Positions 28,005 through 37,175 are shown, counted from the first letter of the stretch. The stretch is 64,000 nt of DNA from Desulfoferula mesophila (GCF_037076455.1 NZ_AP028679.1:201501-265500); one strand, 5' to 3'. Numbers and translations are program-made. The notes: a model not told the origin generated them from the letters alone.

Positions 28005-28777
28005 AGGACCAGGACAAACCCACCGTGCTCTTGGAGTACCACCTCAAAAAGCTGAAGCTGCCCACCATTCTCCGGGAATACGCGGCCATGGCCAAGGTCT
28101 GCAGCCAAGACCGCTCCGATTACATGACCTACCTGCTGCGCCTGACCGAGCGGGAGCTTCTGGACCGCGAGAAGCGGGCAGCCGAAAGGCGCATCAAGCA
28201 AGCCGCCTTTCCGGTGATCAAGACCATGGACACCTTTGATTTCAAGGCACAGCCCTCCATCAATCAGCAGTTGGTCAGGGAGCTGATGAGGGGCGAGTAC
28301 ATCGCCAAAAAGGAAAACGTGCTCCTGATCGGAAACTCCGGCACCGGCAAGACCCAGCTGGCCAGCGCCATGGCCTTTGCGGCCTGCGCCCAGGGAAGCA
28401 AGGTGAAATTCTACAGCGCCACCGCCCTGGTCACAGAGCTCATGGAATGCCGCGAGGAAAGACGTCTGCAACGCCTGCAGAAACAGCTCCAGCGCCTACA
28501 CCTGCTGGTCATCGATGAACTGGGCTATGTGCCCTTCTCCAAGATAGGCGCTCAAATGCTATTCGAGGTGGTGGGTAGGGCATATGAACAACAAAGCCTC
28601 ATGATCACCACCAATCTCCCTTTCCAGCAATGGACGGAGGTCTTCGGCTCCGAAAGACTCACCGGTGCACTGCTGGACAGACTGACCCATAGGTGCCACA
28701 TCATCGAGGCCAATGGAGAAAGCTACCGGCTCCGCCAAGCCAAAAGACGATCCCAGGCAAAGCCCAAAACCAACTAA
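28001..28777 (+). CDS. istB: IS21 helper ATPase IstB
   Basis: 258-aa AAA+ ATPase that assists IstA in target choice. Walker A is GNSGTGKT near residue 112 and Walker B is LLVIDELGYVPF near 170. The residue after GKT is Gln here but His in the second copy, the only amino-acid difference I found; His is usual in the family. Translation is coupled to istA. Confidence 0.93.
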   Translation: MKDQDKPTVLLEYHLKKLKLPTILREYAAMAKVCSQDRSDYMTYLLRLTERELLDREKRAAERRIKQAAFPVIKTMDTFDFKAQPSINQQLVRELMRGEYIAKKENVLLIGNSGTGKTQLASAMAFAACAQGSKVKFYSATALVTELMECREERRLQRLQKQLQRLHLLVIDELGYVPFSKIGAQMLFEVVGRAYEQQSLMITTNLPFQQWTEVFGSERLTGALLDRLTHRCHIIEANGESYRLRQAKRRSQAKPKTN

Positions 28778-28879
28778 GGCAAGATCATGATTGACAGCAT
28801 GAACAACAGGACTATATCTCTAAAACAAGTGTCACGGTTTTAGACCGCCAACTGTCCCGCACTTACTCCGCCATTCACA

Positions 28880-29086
28880 CATGGAAAAGTCGAGAAGGAT
28901 GGCGTCAAGAGGCAAGGGGAAGGTGAAGACCGCCTCTATGTTAGTGTCCCCCTTGTTAACGTAAGTCTGGACCACTGTGACCCGCCCCAGCAGGTCCCGT
29001 AGCGTGGCATCGACCGCGACCGACTCCAAAATCGGTTCATCAACATAAAGTGCCAGATCATTGTCCCGAAAATTGCGCCCTCTCAT
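28880..29086 (-). pseudogene. VIT-domain protein, 5' fragment cut by IS21
   Basis: About 69 codons of a VIT (vault/inter-alpha-trypsin) domain: LRDLLGRVTVVQTYVN and AVFTFPLPLDAILLDFSM are typical. The frame enters the IS21 element; the rest, normally a von Willebrand A domain, is not found in the window. Its ATG overlaps the stop of the MerR gene (ATGA), so the two were an operon. Confidence 0.75.
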
Positions 29087-29505
29087 TTGTTCCCCTCATC
29101 CGTTTTTATGGAACGATAAGCCTCCATGGTCTTACGGAAGAGCTCCCTCACCTCTTCCGGGCCGAGTCCCGCCCGGCCTGGTTGGATGTGCAGTTCGACG
29201 CCATCGGCAATATTCAGATGGCTCCAGACCTCCACCGCCCCCTCTCTCCTTGGTCTCGGCGGTGGGGCGCTTTCCTCGCCCTCCCTGAGGAGCTCCGAAA
29301 TGCGCTCGAGCGACAGTCCGGCCTTCTTCCATTTTCTTATGGTCAAAAGCTGGGACAGGTGGTCCTGGGTGTAGTGGGCTCCCTTGCCGCTGCCTAGGGG
29401 CCTGTCAACCAGCTCACGCTGGATATAGAAGCGGACGGTTCTCTTGCTCATGCCGGTAAGGGTGCAGAGCTCATCAAGGGAAAATTCTTTAGGTTCAAGT
29501 TTCAT
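29083..29505 (-). CDS. MerR-family regulator
   Basis: 140-aa MerR-type regulator. A winged helix is clear (FSLDELCTLTGMSKRTVRFY, then LLTIRKWKKAGLSLERI), followed by an acidic/proline linker and a C-terminal part unlike metal-binding MerR proteins (no Cys cluster). The ATG was chosen at MKLEPKEFSL; an earlier in-frame start would overlap the operator-like inverted repeat. It was co-translated with the VIT-domain gene before the IS insertion. Confidence 0.83.
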   Translation of the reverse strand: MKLEPKEFSLDELCTLTGMSKRTVRFYIQRELVDRPLGSGKGAHYTQDHLSQLLTIRKWKKAGLSLERISELLREGEESAPPPRPRREGAVEVWSHLNIADGVELHIQPGRAGLGPEEVRELFRKTMEAYRSIKTDEGNK

Positions 29506-29535
29506 GACAGTTATTCTATACATTAAAACTGTCAT
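29504..29535 (-). promoter_or_regulatory. Inverted repeat, probable MerR operator
   Basis: ATGACAGTT and AACTGTCAT are perfect inverted arms with 14 bases between. The repeat touches the start codon of the MerR gene, a good place for autorepression. Confidence 0.6.
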
Positions 29536-29723
29536 CGTCAAGGGGGTAATATTTTACAGTAAATTGATAGATGATCAGCAGGTCTTAAATGTTTTTACTT
29601 AAAATAATCAATGATAATCAATTAGTTATTATTGTTAAAGTGTGGCCATGGCAATAAAAGTAAGCAAGAGGTAAGCTGGAAAGCAGCAGAACCACCTTCC
29701 CGTCGAATATTAGATCAATTACT

Positions 29724-30470
29724 TTAACATTCAGATGTGCTCCCGCGGTCTCGCCTGGCAGCGGGGTTGGGCCGCGGCCTTGTCCTATGGATCCGTCGGC
29801 GTTCTGAGGTACTGCGGCCACTGGACAGGGGACGGACCGTCACTCGTCCGGTCTCTGTTGTCTTGGGCCCCTCTTCTATGAAGTCGACGTGATCTACCTC
29901 GTGGGGTTCAACTGCCTGGTTTATTGCCGCCCGGAACTGGGTAAACTCCCTCCGCTGGGATTCCACAGGAGACAGCCAAGACCAATCACCCCATGGGGGT
30001 TTAGCAGAGGCCTGAGCCAATACCAGTAACCGCCGGGCCTTCTTGCCAGCAAAACTCAAGGGGCGAGTCACACGGGCAAGCGGTGCGCCCACGATCTCTT
30101 TCCACCGGAAGAATAGGACCTGCATAGCCCCAGTGAGCTCGTCATCGCTAGGGCGGTTCTTGGTCTCATAATCCCATGGGCGATAGCTGGGGCCACCTGT
30201 GGGGCCGATCGGGTAGGCACTAGGGCTCTCCGACCATTCGTATTCTTCATTCGGGATGCCTACCACCAATCGATAACAACCATTTCTCCTAGCCCATTCG
30301 ATCATGGACTGCCACCTCAGCATTTTGTCTTGGTCGTTAGTGAAGTAGGCGCCAGCCAGTATCAAAGGCACCGGTGGTGTGGAGGGAGTACAAGTATGGG
30401 ACTCAGCGTACTCTTTGAGCCGCTGGAAAACGGCATCCCAGGCCACCGCCTTGGGGTACATGCGGATCAT
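29724..30470 (-). CDS. Hypothetical protein
   Basis: 248-aa soluble protein of unknown family. It is rich in Trp and Pro in the middle (KPPWGDWSWLSP) and ends in a basic tail (SERRRIHRTRPRPNPAARRDRG). No signal peptide, membrane segment or known catalytic motif is seen. Its ATG overlaps the stop of the truncated upstream gene by four bases, so the pair was an operon before an IS removed the upstream 5' end. Confidence 0.55.
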   Translation of the reverse strand: MIRMYPKAVAWDAVFQRLKEYAESHTCTPSTPPVPLILAGAYFTNDQDKMLRWQSMIEWARRNGCYRLVVGIPNEEYEWSESPSAYPIGPTGGPSYRPWDYETKNRPSDDELTGAMQVLFFRWKEIVGAPLARVTRPLSFAGKKARRLLVLAQASAKPPWGDWSWLSPVESQRREFTQFRAAINQAVEPHEVDHVDFIEEGPKTTETGRVTVRPLSSGRSTSERRRIHRTRPRPNPAARRDRGSTSEC

Positions 30471-30659
30471 TTAATATTACCCCTGTCTTTATTTCCAAGT
30501 TCCTTCCAGGCCTTATCAACGTAGCGCATTACCATCTCCCTTAGTTCATCTTTGTTTCTTGCCGTGGGTGGCTCTGCTGAGCCAGGCCCCTTCCCCTCAT
30601 TTCCCAGATCTTTCCGTGGCGAAGGGTCTCCTAGGCAAACTACGAAAAGCTTATCCAAC
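30467..30659 (-). pseudogene. Hypothetical gene, 3' fragment cut by IS3-type element
   Basis: The last ~63 codons of a gene (LDKLFVVCLGDPSPRKDL... to GNKDRGNIK) whose 5' part is replaced by an IS. A fortuitous start inside the IS could give an 81-aa product. Family not recognised. Confidence 0.5.
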
Positions 30660-30699
30660 TGTATGTCGTCAAAGCGTTTGGGACAAGAATTGGTTTTTG

Positions 30700-31731
30700 C
30701 TAATGGAGACATTCCCGGTAGACCTCGGGTTTAATAATCTCTTCGTTTAAGGGCTTCAGTCCCAGGTTTTGGCGCCTCCTGCGCCGCATAGTCTGTTCCT
30801 TGACCAGGTTTCTGGCTGTGATGATATCCCTGACCCTGCCGTGATACACGTCAGCGGGTGTCAGGTTGTCCAGGGACTCGTGCACCCGACGGTGGTTGTA
30901 ATAATCCACGAAGCGGCCTATCTGGTGCTCTAGTTCCCAGGGCAGGTAGTAGTTCTCAAGGTTGATCCGATTTTTCAATGTCCGGTGGTATCGCTCGATC
31001 TTGCCCTGAGTCATGGGGTGGTAGGGCTTGCCCCTGGTGTGTCTGATGCCATGCTGGTCCAGGTACTGCTTCAGGTCCCCGGCCAGGTAGCAGGGCCCGT
31101 TGTCCGATAGCAGCCGCGGCCGGTGCCGGACCTTGACCCCGGTAATCCCGGTCTTGGTGATGGCCAAGTCCAGAGTGTTCTTCACGTCCTCCGCCGACAT
31201 GGTGCTGGTCAGAAGCCAGGCGATGATATAGCGGCTGTAGTCATCCAGGATCGTGGACAGGTAGTACCAGCCCCAGCCGATGATCTTGAAATAGGTGAAG
31301 TCGGTCTGCCAAAGCTGGTGCACCCGTTTGGTCTTGTGCCTATACTCATCGGCGGCCGTGAGCACGATATAGGCCGGACTGGCCACCAGGTCATAGTCCC
31401 TCAAGATGCGATAGACGCTGGACTCGCTGATGAAGGCCCCCTGGCTGTCGGTGATGTGCCAGGCCAGCTCTCGGGGGGTGAGCTCAGGCATCTGCTTGGC
31501 CTCTGAAACAATATGCTTCTTCTCGCTCTCAGGGATCTTGTTCCAGAATCTCCTGGCATGGGGAGGCTGGCTGGCCAGGCCATCGTAGCCATAATCCAGA
31601 TATCGTCGATACCAGCGGTAGAAGGAGCTGCGCGGCACGTCCATCTCGCGCAGCGTCTGCTTCACCGGCAGGGACGACCCCTCCACCAGCCGGATGATCT
31701 CCATCTTCTCAGCTTGGCTGAAGCGCATCAC
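30700..31731 (-). CDS. IS3-family transposase OrfB
   Basis: 343-aa transposase with an HTH region (SLPVKQTLREMDVPRSSFYRW) and an rve core: WQTDFTYF (Asp), LSDNGPCY (Asp) and QGKIERYHRTLK (Glu). All three catalytic residues are present. It overlaps orfA by four bases. Confidence 0.93.
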   Translation of the reverse strand: MMRFSQAEKMEIIRLVEGSSLPVKQTLREMDVPRSSFYRWYRRYLDYGYDGLASQPPHARRFWNKIPESEKKHIVSEAKQMPELTPRELAWHITDSQGAFISESSVYRILRDYDLVASPAYIVLTAADEYRHKTKRVHQLWQTDFTYFKIIGWGWYYLSTILDDYSRYIIAWLLTSTMSAEDVKNTLDLAITKTGITGVKVRHRPRLLSDNGPCYLAGDLKQYLDQHGIRHTRGKPYHPMTQGKIERYHRTLKNRINLENYYLPWELEHQIGRFVDYYNHRRVHESLDNLTPADVYHGRVRDIITARNLVKEQTMRRRRRQNLGLKPLNEEIIKPEVYRECLH

Positions 31732-32090
31732 TGATCCAGATCTTCGCCCGTGCCAGCCAAGCTTTTTTTAAGCACCACGTTCTTCAGGGACAGATCAGCC
31801 ACCAGTTCCTTGAGCTGGCTGTTTTCCAGACGCAAGGACCGCACCTCGCCGCTGGTGGCCTGACGCTTGGTGTCGCCCATCAGGCGCCGCTTGCCAGCCT
31901 CCAGAAACTCCTTGCTCCAGCTGTAGTAGAGATTGGGGGCTATGCCCTCTCGGCGACAGAGTTCGGCGATGCTCTCCTCGCCCCTAAGACCCTCCAAGAC
32001 GATCCGGATCTTCTCCTCCGCCGAGTACTTCCTTCGGGTTTTACGCCTGATCTCCCGGACCTTGTCTTCCACTGCTTCACTCTGGCTCAT
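31728..32090 (-). CDS. IS3-family transposase OrfA
   Basis: 120-aa DNA-binding protein with an HTH (KYSAEEKIRIVLEGLRGE, ELCRREGIAPNLYYSW) and a leucine-rich coiled coil (LRLENSQLKELVADLSLKN). AAAGGAG lies 6 bases before the ATG. Confidence 0.92.
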   Translation of the reverse strand: MSQSEAVEDKVREIRRKTRRKYSAEEKIRIVLEGLRGEESIAELCRREGIAPNLYYSWSKEFLEAGKRRLMGDTKRQATSGEVRSLRLENSQLKELVADLSLKNVVLKKSLAGTGEDLDQ

Positions 32091-32313
32091 GGCTCACTCC
32101 TTTGGGTGCCGATTCTACCCAGGAGTATCCATTAGCTAAAACAACAAATCTGTCTCAGGGGCTCTGACACCAAACAAGGGAGAGATGAAATCAAGGTCAG
32201 CATACTATAACAAGATAAGCTAATTGAAAATATTGCAGATCTATGTTCCCTGGAAAGGCCGGTCATGGCAAGCTATGGCCCCTATTGCCCGATTGTCCAG
32301 GGTAGGCCTAATA

Positions 32314-32341
32314 TTGAAAGTTCTGTTAAACTGATTATGTT
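32314..32341 (+). promoter_or_regulatory. Possible promoter of the SOUL gene
   Basis: TTGAAA and TATGTT are separated by 16 bases, about 55 bases before the start codon. Confidence 0.35.
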
Positions 32342-32396
32342 CTAGGAAAAACATATATTAGCATAAGACATCCGACGAATAAGGAAATTACAAAAA

Positions 32397-33050
32397 ATGA
32401 GCCTATACAGCAAGATACAAAAAGCGGCCATATTCGCCATGCTCACAATCATTGGCACTGGTTGTTCGGTGTTTGGGGTTCATGACTATGAGTCACCCGG
32501 CTACAAAGTCATCCAGCAAGATGGTGACAAGGAGATCAGGTATTACAAGCCCTTTATCGTTGCCAAGACCACAGTAAAAGGCGATTTTAAAGAGGCACAG
32601 AGCTCCGCCTTCAGGATACTTGCGGACTATATTTTTGGGAACAATATAAAGAAGCAGAAGATCGCCATGACTGGCCCGCTAGTGCAAAAAAAGGATGCGC
32701 AAAATGAAAAGATTGCCATGACCGGCCCTGTGGTGCAAAGCGGTAGTGGGGATGAATGGGTGATGACTTTCATGATGCCTTCCACTTACGCCATGGAGGA
32801 GTTGCCCACACCAAAGGATAAACGGGTAAGCTTCGAGAAAATCCCTGCCAGGTATGTGGCGATCATCCGCTATGGCTGGTACGGCAGCTTGGAGCGTAAC
32901 CAGGATAAGGCCAAAGAACTACTGGATTGGCTTGCCAAAAACAAAGATTTTAAGGTTGTCTCCCCACCTATGTATGCTGGCTATGATCCTCCGTGGACCA
33001 TTCCATTCTTCCGGCACAACGAGATGATGGTCGAGTTGCAAAAAAATTAA
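32397..33050 (+). CDS. SOUL-family haem-binding lipoprotein
   Basis: 217-aa protein. A signal peptide ends in IGTGCS, a lipobox, so it is probably anchored in a membrane facing the periplasm. The SOUL/HBP fold is recognised by YKVIQQDGDKEIRYY, two KIAMTGP motifs about 18 residues apart, WVMTFMMPSTY, and PPWTIPFFRHNEMMVEL at the C-terminus. Family members bind haem or other porphyrins. AAGGAAAT precedes the ATG. It stands alone after an IS element. Confidence 0.88.
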   Translation: MSLYSKIQKAAIFAMLTIIGTGCSVFGVHDYESPGYKVIQQDGDKEIRYYKPFIVAKTTVKGDFKEAQSSAFRILADYIFGNNIKKQKIAMTGPLVQKKDAQNEKIAMTGPVVQSGSGDEWVMTFMMPSTYAMEELPTPKDKRVSFEKIPARYVAIIRYGWYGSLERNQDKAKELLDWLAKNKDFKVVSPPMYAGYDPPWTIPFFRHNEMMVELQKN

Positions 33051-33127
33051 ACCTGCCAATGGGCCGCCAAGCAGACGGATTTATCATGAAGCGTTAAACG
33101 AACTCTGGCCTACACCGGAGCGGTTTG

Positions 33128-34126
33128 TTAAAAACGCCAGGACACGCCCAAGCGGACCAGGGGACCGTTTTCCACATCCACCCGGTCTTGGTCGCGGTCA
33201 TCCCAATCGTTGCCTTCAAACCAGAGGCGGTCAAAAGCATAGGCTCCTGAAAAATCCACCACGAAGCCTTTGGGCAGACGGAACTTGAGCCCCAGTTTGA
33301 CCTCCTTTTGGTAAAAGAAAAAACGGTCCTTGCTGTCTTGGCGTTCATACAAAAAATAGCGCTGGTGCGTCCAGTCGAAGCCCGTGTAGACTTCCATCCA
33401 TTTCAATACGCTGTAGCCGGCGTAACTTATAATGGTGCGGGGGTAGATATAGAGTCCTCTTAGGGTGGTTTCCGGGGTGGGCTTCCAATAGGCGCTGGCC
33501 AGCGGCAAGCCCAAAAGCAATTGCAGGTTATTGTCCGGTTGATAGGCATAGGCCACACCCGGAATTGGGTAATCTGCCAGAAAATCGCGCGTGTTGGAAT
33601 AGTTGATCAAAAAGAGCCAGTAATGCTTTTTCTGCTGCACGGTCATCAGTGTGGCGGTGGCGTTTACCGATGTGTCATCGTAGGAGTTGAAGGGCTTGTC
33701 ACTGGGCGAGCCAAGTGTCAGTTCTCCACCCAATATCCAGCCACGGTCCAGCTTGTATCGGTAGGTTCCGCCAAAGCGTATGTCGTAGAGGTTACCTGGA
33801 AAGGCAAGGCCCGAGTCAGGGAGAATGGCCTCAGTACGCACGTCCATGGCGTAAAGGCGACCGTGGAAGCCCACTTCATGTTTCTTGTTCTGCCAAACTG
33901 GCGTAGACCAAATGACTCCATGGCTGGAGTAGCCTAAATCCGTTGGTTGCCCTTCAACTTTTTGGTCCGGGGAGTATTCGCCCTCATAGCGTAAGGTGGT
34001 TTTCATGTCACCTAAGGTAGGGTCCAGCCATCTGGCCATTGGGCCTTGGGCAAAGGCCGGGGTAGCCAGGAAAAGGCATAATAATAGATTGGTGACGATT
34101 CTCGCGGGCCGCATAAGTGGATTCAT
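33128..34126 (-). CDS. Outer-membrane beta-barrel protein
   Basis: 332-aa protein with a signal peptide (cleavage after TPAFA-Q) and alternating aromatic/polar strands to the end; the last residue is Phe (GVSWRF), typical of outer-membrane barrels. It resembles DUF6268-type barrels, but I am not sure of the subfamily. It converges with the SOUL gene. Substrate unknown. Confidence 0.75.
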   Translation of the reverse strand: MNPLMRPARIVTNLLLCLFLATPAFAQGPMARWLDPTLGDMKTTLRYEGEYSPDQKVEGQPTDLGYSSHGVIWSTPVWQNKKHEVGFHGRLYAMDVRTEAILPDSGLAFPGNLYDIRFGGTYRYKLDRGWILGGELTLGSPSDKPFNSYDDTSVNATATLMTVQQKKHYWLFLINYSNTRDFLADYPIPGVAYAYQPDNNLQLLLGLPLASAYWKPTPETTLRGLYIYPRTIISYAGYSVLKWMEVYTGFDWTHQRYFLYERQDSKDRFFFYQKEVKLGLKFRLPKGFVVDFSGAYAFDRLWFEGNDWDDRDQDRVDVENGPLVRLGVSWRF

Positions 34127-34282
34127 GCTTATCCTCAGTCAGGAATTGGTACTAAACAACCTTACCAGAAGCGATATTTCGTATCAGGTGTTAATGATTC
34201 TTTGGATAATTGACATCAATCTGGCCTACCCGCTAACTCTGGCCTGTCTCATTGATTTAGGATATGTGTAGCTACTTTGTAG

Positions 34283-36127
34283 CTATATGGTGCAGGTGCG
34301 CTGGCGCTTGGCGATTAGCATGATGTCCCGCAACCGGGCGGCGTCTTGGGCCGCGCTCCACTGGTCGGCAAAAACGGGGTTGCCAGCGGTCTGGGCGATG
34401 GCCGCCAAGGTACTCAGATAGGCTCCCCGCTTGTCCGGGCTGAAGAGCACCACGAACATGGCCGAGCAAGGAGCCTGGCCGGGGTTCAGGGCCACCGGAG
34501 GCGCCAGCCGGGCCATGATCAGCTCCACCTGGCCCGAGCCCGGCAGGGCCGCGTCGCTGATGGCCACGCCGGGCACCAGCTCGGTGGCCTGGGCCATCTG
34601 GTGCTTTTTCAGGGCCTGGCCCAGCCATAGGGCATCCAGGCCGAAGCGGCGCGCCCCGGCCAGTGCGACGCGGGCCAACACCTCGTTGCCGTTTTGCGCG
34701 CCTGCCACCTCTATCACCTCGGCCCGCTGCACCGCCTGGTCGAACTCGTCCCAGCAAAGCTGGTCCCGCTCACGCACGATGCCCCGCAACTCCTCTTCAA
34801 GGCCGCCGTTCACCAGATCGCGGTCGGTGATGCGCCGGACCAGGTGCATCAGGGCGTATTCGCGCTCGTAGCGAATGCGGCCGTAGAACCAATAAAAGGC
34901 CAAGCCGCTTAGAATCAATAGCAGGCTAATGATTAGAGCCTCCCATCCCATCTCCAGCAACAAAACCACAAATCCTAGCGCTCCGGCAATTTGCAGCCAG
35001 GGGTAACCCGGAGCCTTAAAGCTAGGCCGGTAATTGGTCAGACGCGATTCGCGCAGCACGATTACACAGAGGTTGGCCAAAATGTAGGTAAGGATCAAAA
35101 CCGAGGATGCCGCTTTGACCAGAATCTCAAGGCTCAAGAACAAGGTCCCGAATACGAATCCACCGGTTACCAAAATGGCAACGTAGGGTGAGCCCAGTTT
35201 AGGATGAACCCGGCCTAAAGCCTGGGGAGCCAAGCCGTCGCGCCCCAGTGCCAGCAAGTAGCGCGATGCCGACATGATGCCCGCTCCGGCGGTGCTGGCA
35301 AAGGCCGCCGCTGCGGCTAGGCTCATTATTAGGGCTCCCGTACTACCCGCAATGATACGGGCTCCGTCGGAAATAGGGGTGATGGAGTGGTCCAACTCAT
35401 CAGAACCCAGTACACCGCTGGTTACGAAAACCATCGCTACATAGAAAAGCCCTACTGTTAGGAGTGCCAGTATCATTGCCCTTGGTATTGTGCGGCCAGG
35501 ATCCTTGATCTCCTCGGCCACCGAGGCCACATTCAACAGACCGCCATAGGAAACGAAGACTATACCTGCTGTGGAAATGACCGCGGCAAATCCGTTGGGC
35601 GTAAAGGGTTCAAAACGGTTCCATTTTATAAAACTGGACCCAAAAGCCACGTAGAGGAGCATCAGCAGGAAAAGCACCGCCACTAAAATTACTTGGAGCC
35701 TACCCGCTTTTTCAGCCCCCAGGAGATTGATCCCCACGAAAACCAGACAAAGAGCCAGGGCCACCCAAAGAGGATCCAAGCCCAGAAGTGGCTGGGCAAA
35801 GGTCCCCATGCCTACTAGGGCAAAGGCGCTTTTTAATGACAGGGAAAACCAGACCAGCAGTCCGCTTACAGCTCCGGCCGCCGGTCCCAGGGTCCGGGTG
35901 ATAAAGAAATAATCCCCGCCCGCCTTGGGCATGGCGGTGATGATTTCGGCCACACTGAGCATGCCAGTGCAAGCTAGGCAACCGGCGAGAAAATAACTGA
36001 AGATCACGGCCGGCCCGGCCAGGGCGTGGGCTAGCCCAGGCAACACGAATAGCCCTGAACTGATCATGGCTCCACTGGCGATACAAAACACCGTTAAGAG
36101 CCCAAAACTCCTGTTTTTGCCTTCCAT
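34283..36127 (-). CDS. APC-family permease with degenerate EIIA-type domain
   Basis: 614-aa protein. About residues 1-420 form a 12-helix amino-acid/polyamine transporter of the APC superfamily (start FCIASGAMISSGLFVLPG; VSYGGLLNVASVAEEIKDPGR). The C-terminal ~130 residues resemble a PTS EIIA type 2 domain (LGQALKKHQMAQATELVPG, then CSAMFVVLFSPDKRGAYL). The usual GxAxPH phospho-His motif reads GVAISDAAL here, so the His is missing and the domain is probably regulatory rather than phosphate-carrying. The transported substrate is unknown. Confidence 0.82.
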   Translation of the reverse strand: MEGKNRSFGLLTVFCIASGAMISSGLFVLPGLAHALAGPAVIFSYFLAGCLACTGMLSVAEIITAMPKAGGDYFFITRTLGPAAGAVSGLLVWFSLSLKSAFALVGMGTFAQPLLGLDPLWVALALCLVFVGINLLGAEKAGRLQVILVAVLFLLMLLYVAFGSSFIKWNRFEPFTPNGFAAVISTAGIVFVSYGGLLNVASVAEEIKDPGRTIPRAMILALLTVGLFYVAMVFVTSGVLGSDELDHSITPISDGARIIAGSTGALIMSLAAAAAFASTAGAGIMSASRYLLALGRDGLAPQALGRVHPKLGSPYVAILVTGGFVFGTLFLSLEILVKAASSVLILTYILANLCVIVLRESRLTNYRPSFKAPGYPWLQIAGALGFVVLLLEMGWEALIISLLLILSGLAFYWFYGRIRYEREYALMHLVRRITDRDLVNGGLEEELRGIVRERDQLCWDEFDQAVQRAEVIEVAGAQNGNEVLARVALAGARRFGLDALWLGQALKKHQMAQATELVPGVAISDAALPGSGQVELIMARLAPPVALNPGQAPCSAMFVVLFSPDKRGAYLSTLAAIAQTAGNPVFADQWSAAQDAARLRDIMLIAKRQRTCTI

Positions 36128-36267
36128 GACTTAACTTTTGCGGTCTTGGTTAAAAAACCCAAGGAGATTACGTCTGCGATCCCTAGCGTGAGAGATCAAA
36201 TGAATTAACTATCTTTTTGACCTTGGAACTATGCAAGCTTATTATTGAATTCGTTCAATAAGCGATA

Positions 36268-36825
36268 TTACCGGTAGCAAGCCTGGTTCATCAACTTCAA
36301 CCTGGCAACATCGTATCCCATGGATTTGGCCTTGCTCACAAGCGATTGATAAAGCTCCGTCGGCATATTTGGTGAGCGAGACAGTATCCAAAGATACTTC
36401 TTTTGTGGGTGCCCAACCATGGCCCACTGGTAGTCCTGGTCCAAGCCAATGATCCAGTAGTCGCCCTTGAAGGGCCAGAAAAAGCTGACCTTTAGGCGGG
36501 AGTTATTACTACCTTCCACGGGCCAGGCTTTGCCTAGAGCCTCATCCACCTCCCCCTGGGGCGAGCCCCGGCGGCAGCGGTTTACCACCTTTACATGGTC
36601 TTTTTCCAGGGAGTACTCGGCTGTAGTGCAAAAACATCCCTCCTGGAAAGGAGCGGGTAAAGAAGCTATCTCATACCATTTGCCAACATATCTCTTAAGA
36701 TCCACTGACGTGACGGTATGGTCGTCAGTTGGCATTGTCTTCTCGCATGCCAGAGCCATGGTAAGCAGCAAGGCAACCATGGCAGTTATGAGGAAAATAC
36801 GGCTAATTTTGAATTTGCGCTTCAT
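36268..36825 (-). CDS. blc: Bacterial lipocalin (Blc-like)
   Basis: 185-aa lipoprotein. The hydrophobic N-terminus ends in MALAC, a lipobox. The lipocalin signature is clear: VDLKRYVGKWYEIASLPAPFQ, then DYWIIGLDQDYQWAMVG and YLWILSRSP. Blc proteins sit in the outer membrane and bind lysophospholipids or fatty acids. Start set at MKRKFK, 12 bases inside a possible TTG. Confidence 0.92.
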   Translation of the reverse strand: MKRKFKISRIFLITAMVALLLTMALACEKTMPTDDHTVTSVDLKRYVGKWYEIASLPAPFQEGCFCTTAEYSLEKDHVKVVNRCRRGSPQGEVDEALGKAWPVEGSNNSRLKVSFFWPFKGDYWIIGLDQDYQWAMVGHPQKKYLWILSRSPNMPTELYQSLVSKAKSMGYDVARLKLMNQACYR

Positions 36826-36833
36826 TGCCTTCA

Positions 36834-36867
36834 ACAAAAAAAGGGCCGGTCATGTGACCTGGCCCTA
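36834..36867 (-). terminator. Intrinsic terminator after the 55-aa gene
   Basis: AGGGCCxGGTCA pairs with TGACCxGGCCCT around a TG loop; on the minus strand it is followed by a run of T. It ends the small gene starting at 37055. Confidence 0.8.
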
Positions 36868-36887
36868 ACTAGATCTAAAACTCATAA

Positions 36888-37055
36888 CTAGTCGCCGAGG
36901 GGCACACCAGCCTTAGCGTCGTCGACACAGTTGTCCAATTCGTCTTTGCTGGCCTTTTTGGGGTCCTTGAGGTCGCCGATCTTGCAAATGAACTCGTTAC
37001 CAGCCTTGTCCTTAACCCAAACATAGTTCCAGTCAGTCTTGGTGGCTTCAGTCAT
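36888..37055 (-). CDS. Small acidic protein (55 aa)
   Basis: MTEATKTDWNYVWVKDKAG at the start, two Cys residues about 19 apart, acidic C-terminus ending GVPLGD. GGAGGAAGC lies immediately before the ATG and a strong terminator follows, so a real single-gene unit is likely. No signal peptide. Function unknown. Confidence 0.72.
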   Translation of the reverse strand: MTEATKTDWNYVWVKDKAGNEFICKIGDLKDPKKASKDELDNCVDDAKAGVPLGD

Positions 37056-37175
37056 TGCTTCCTCCATTTGATTGTTTAGTGAGTTAAAAATAAACTACGT
37101 CCATACAACCTCTGGTTTATTTCATATTTTAAAAACAATCATAGATGAAGGCAAGGTATCTCATTCATTTTGCGA

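Larger units (their letters stand above)
26353..28879 (+). mobile_element. IS21-family element, copy 1
   Basis: 2,527 bp. Ends begin TGTAAATGGCGG and (reverse) TGTGAATGGCGG, with an internal repeat near GGCGG...AAACCGTGACAC at both ends, as in multi-site IS21 termini. It carries istA and istB. A second copy of identical length lies in opposite orientation 15 kb away. No target duplication is visible in the flanks (GTCAGA left, CATGGA right). Confidence 0.9.
30660..32169 (-). mobile_element. IS3-family element, complete copy
   Basis: 1,510 bp. Ends TGTATGTCGTC... and (reverse) TGTCAGAGCCC..., sharing GGGACA/GAGACA and a GCTAATGGA block about 40 bases in. It carries orfA and orfB, overlapping ATGA-style. 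No clear direct repeat flanks it. A second copy, nearly identical, begins at 49742. Confidence 0.9.

Noticed and set aside
29600-29645. Fur-box-like AT-rich repeats upstream of the MerR gene
   Set aside because: The match to the Fur consensus is weak and no iron gene is adjacent.
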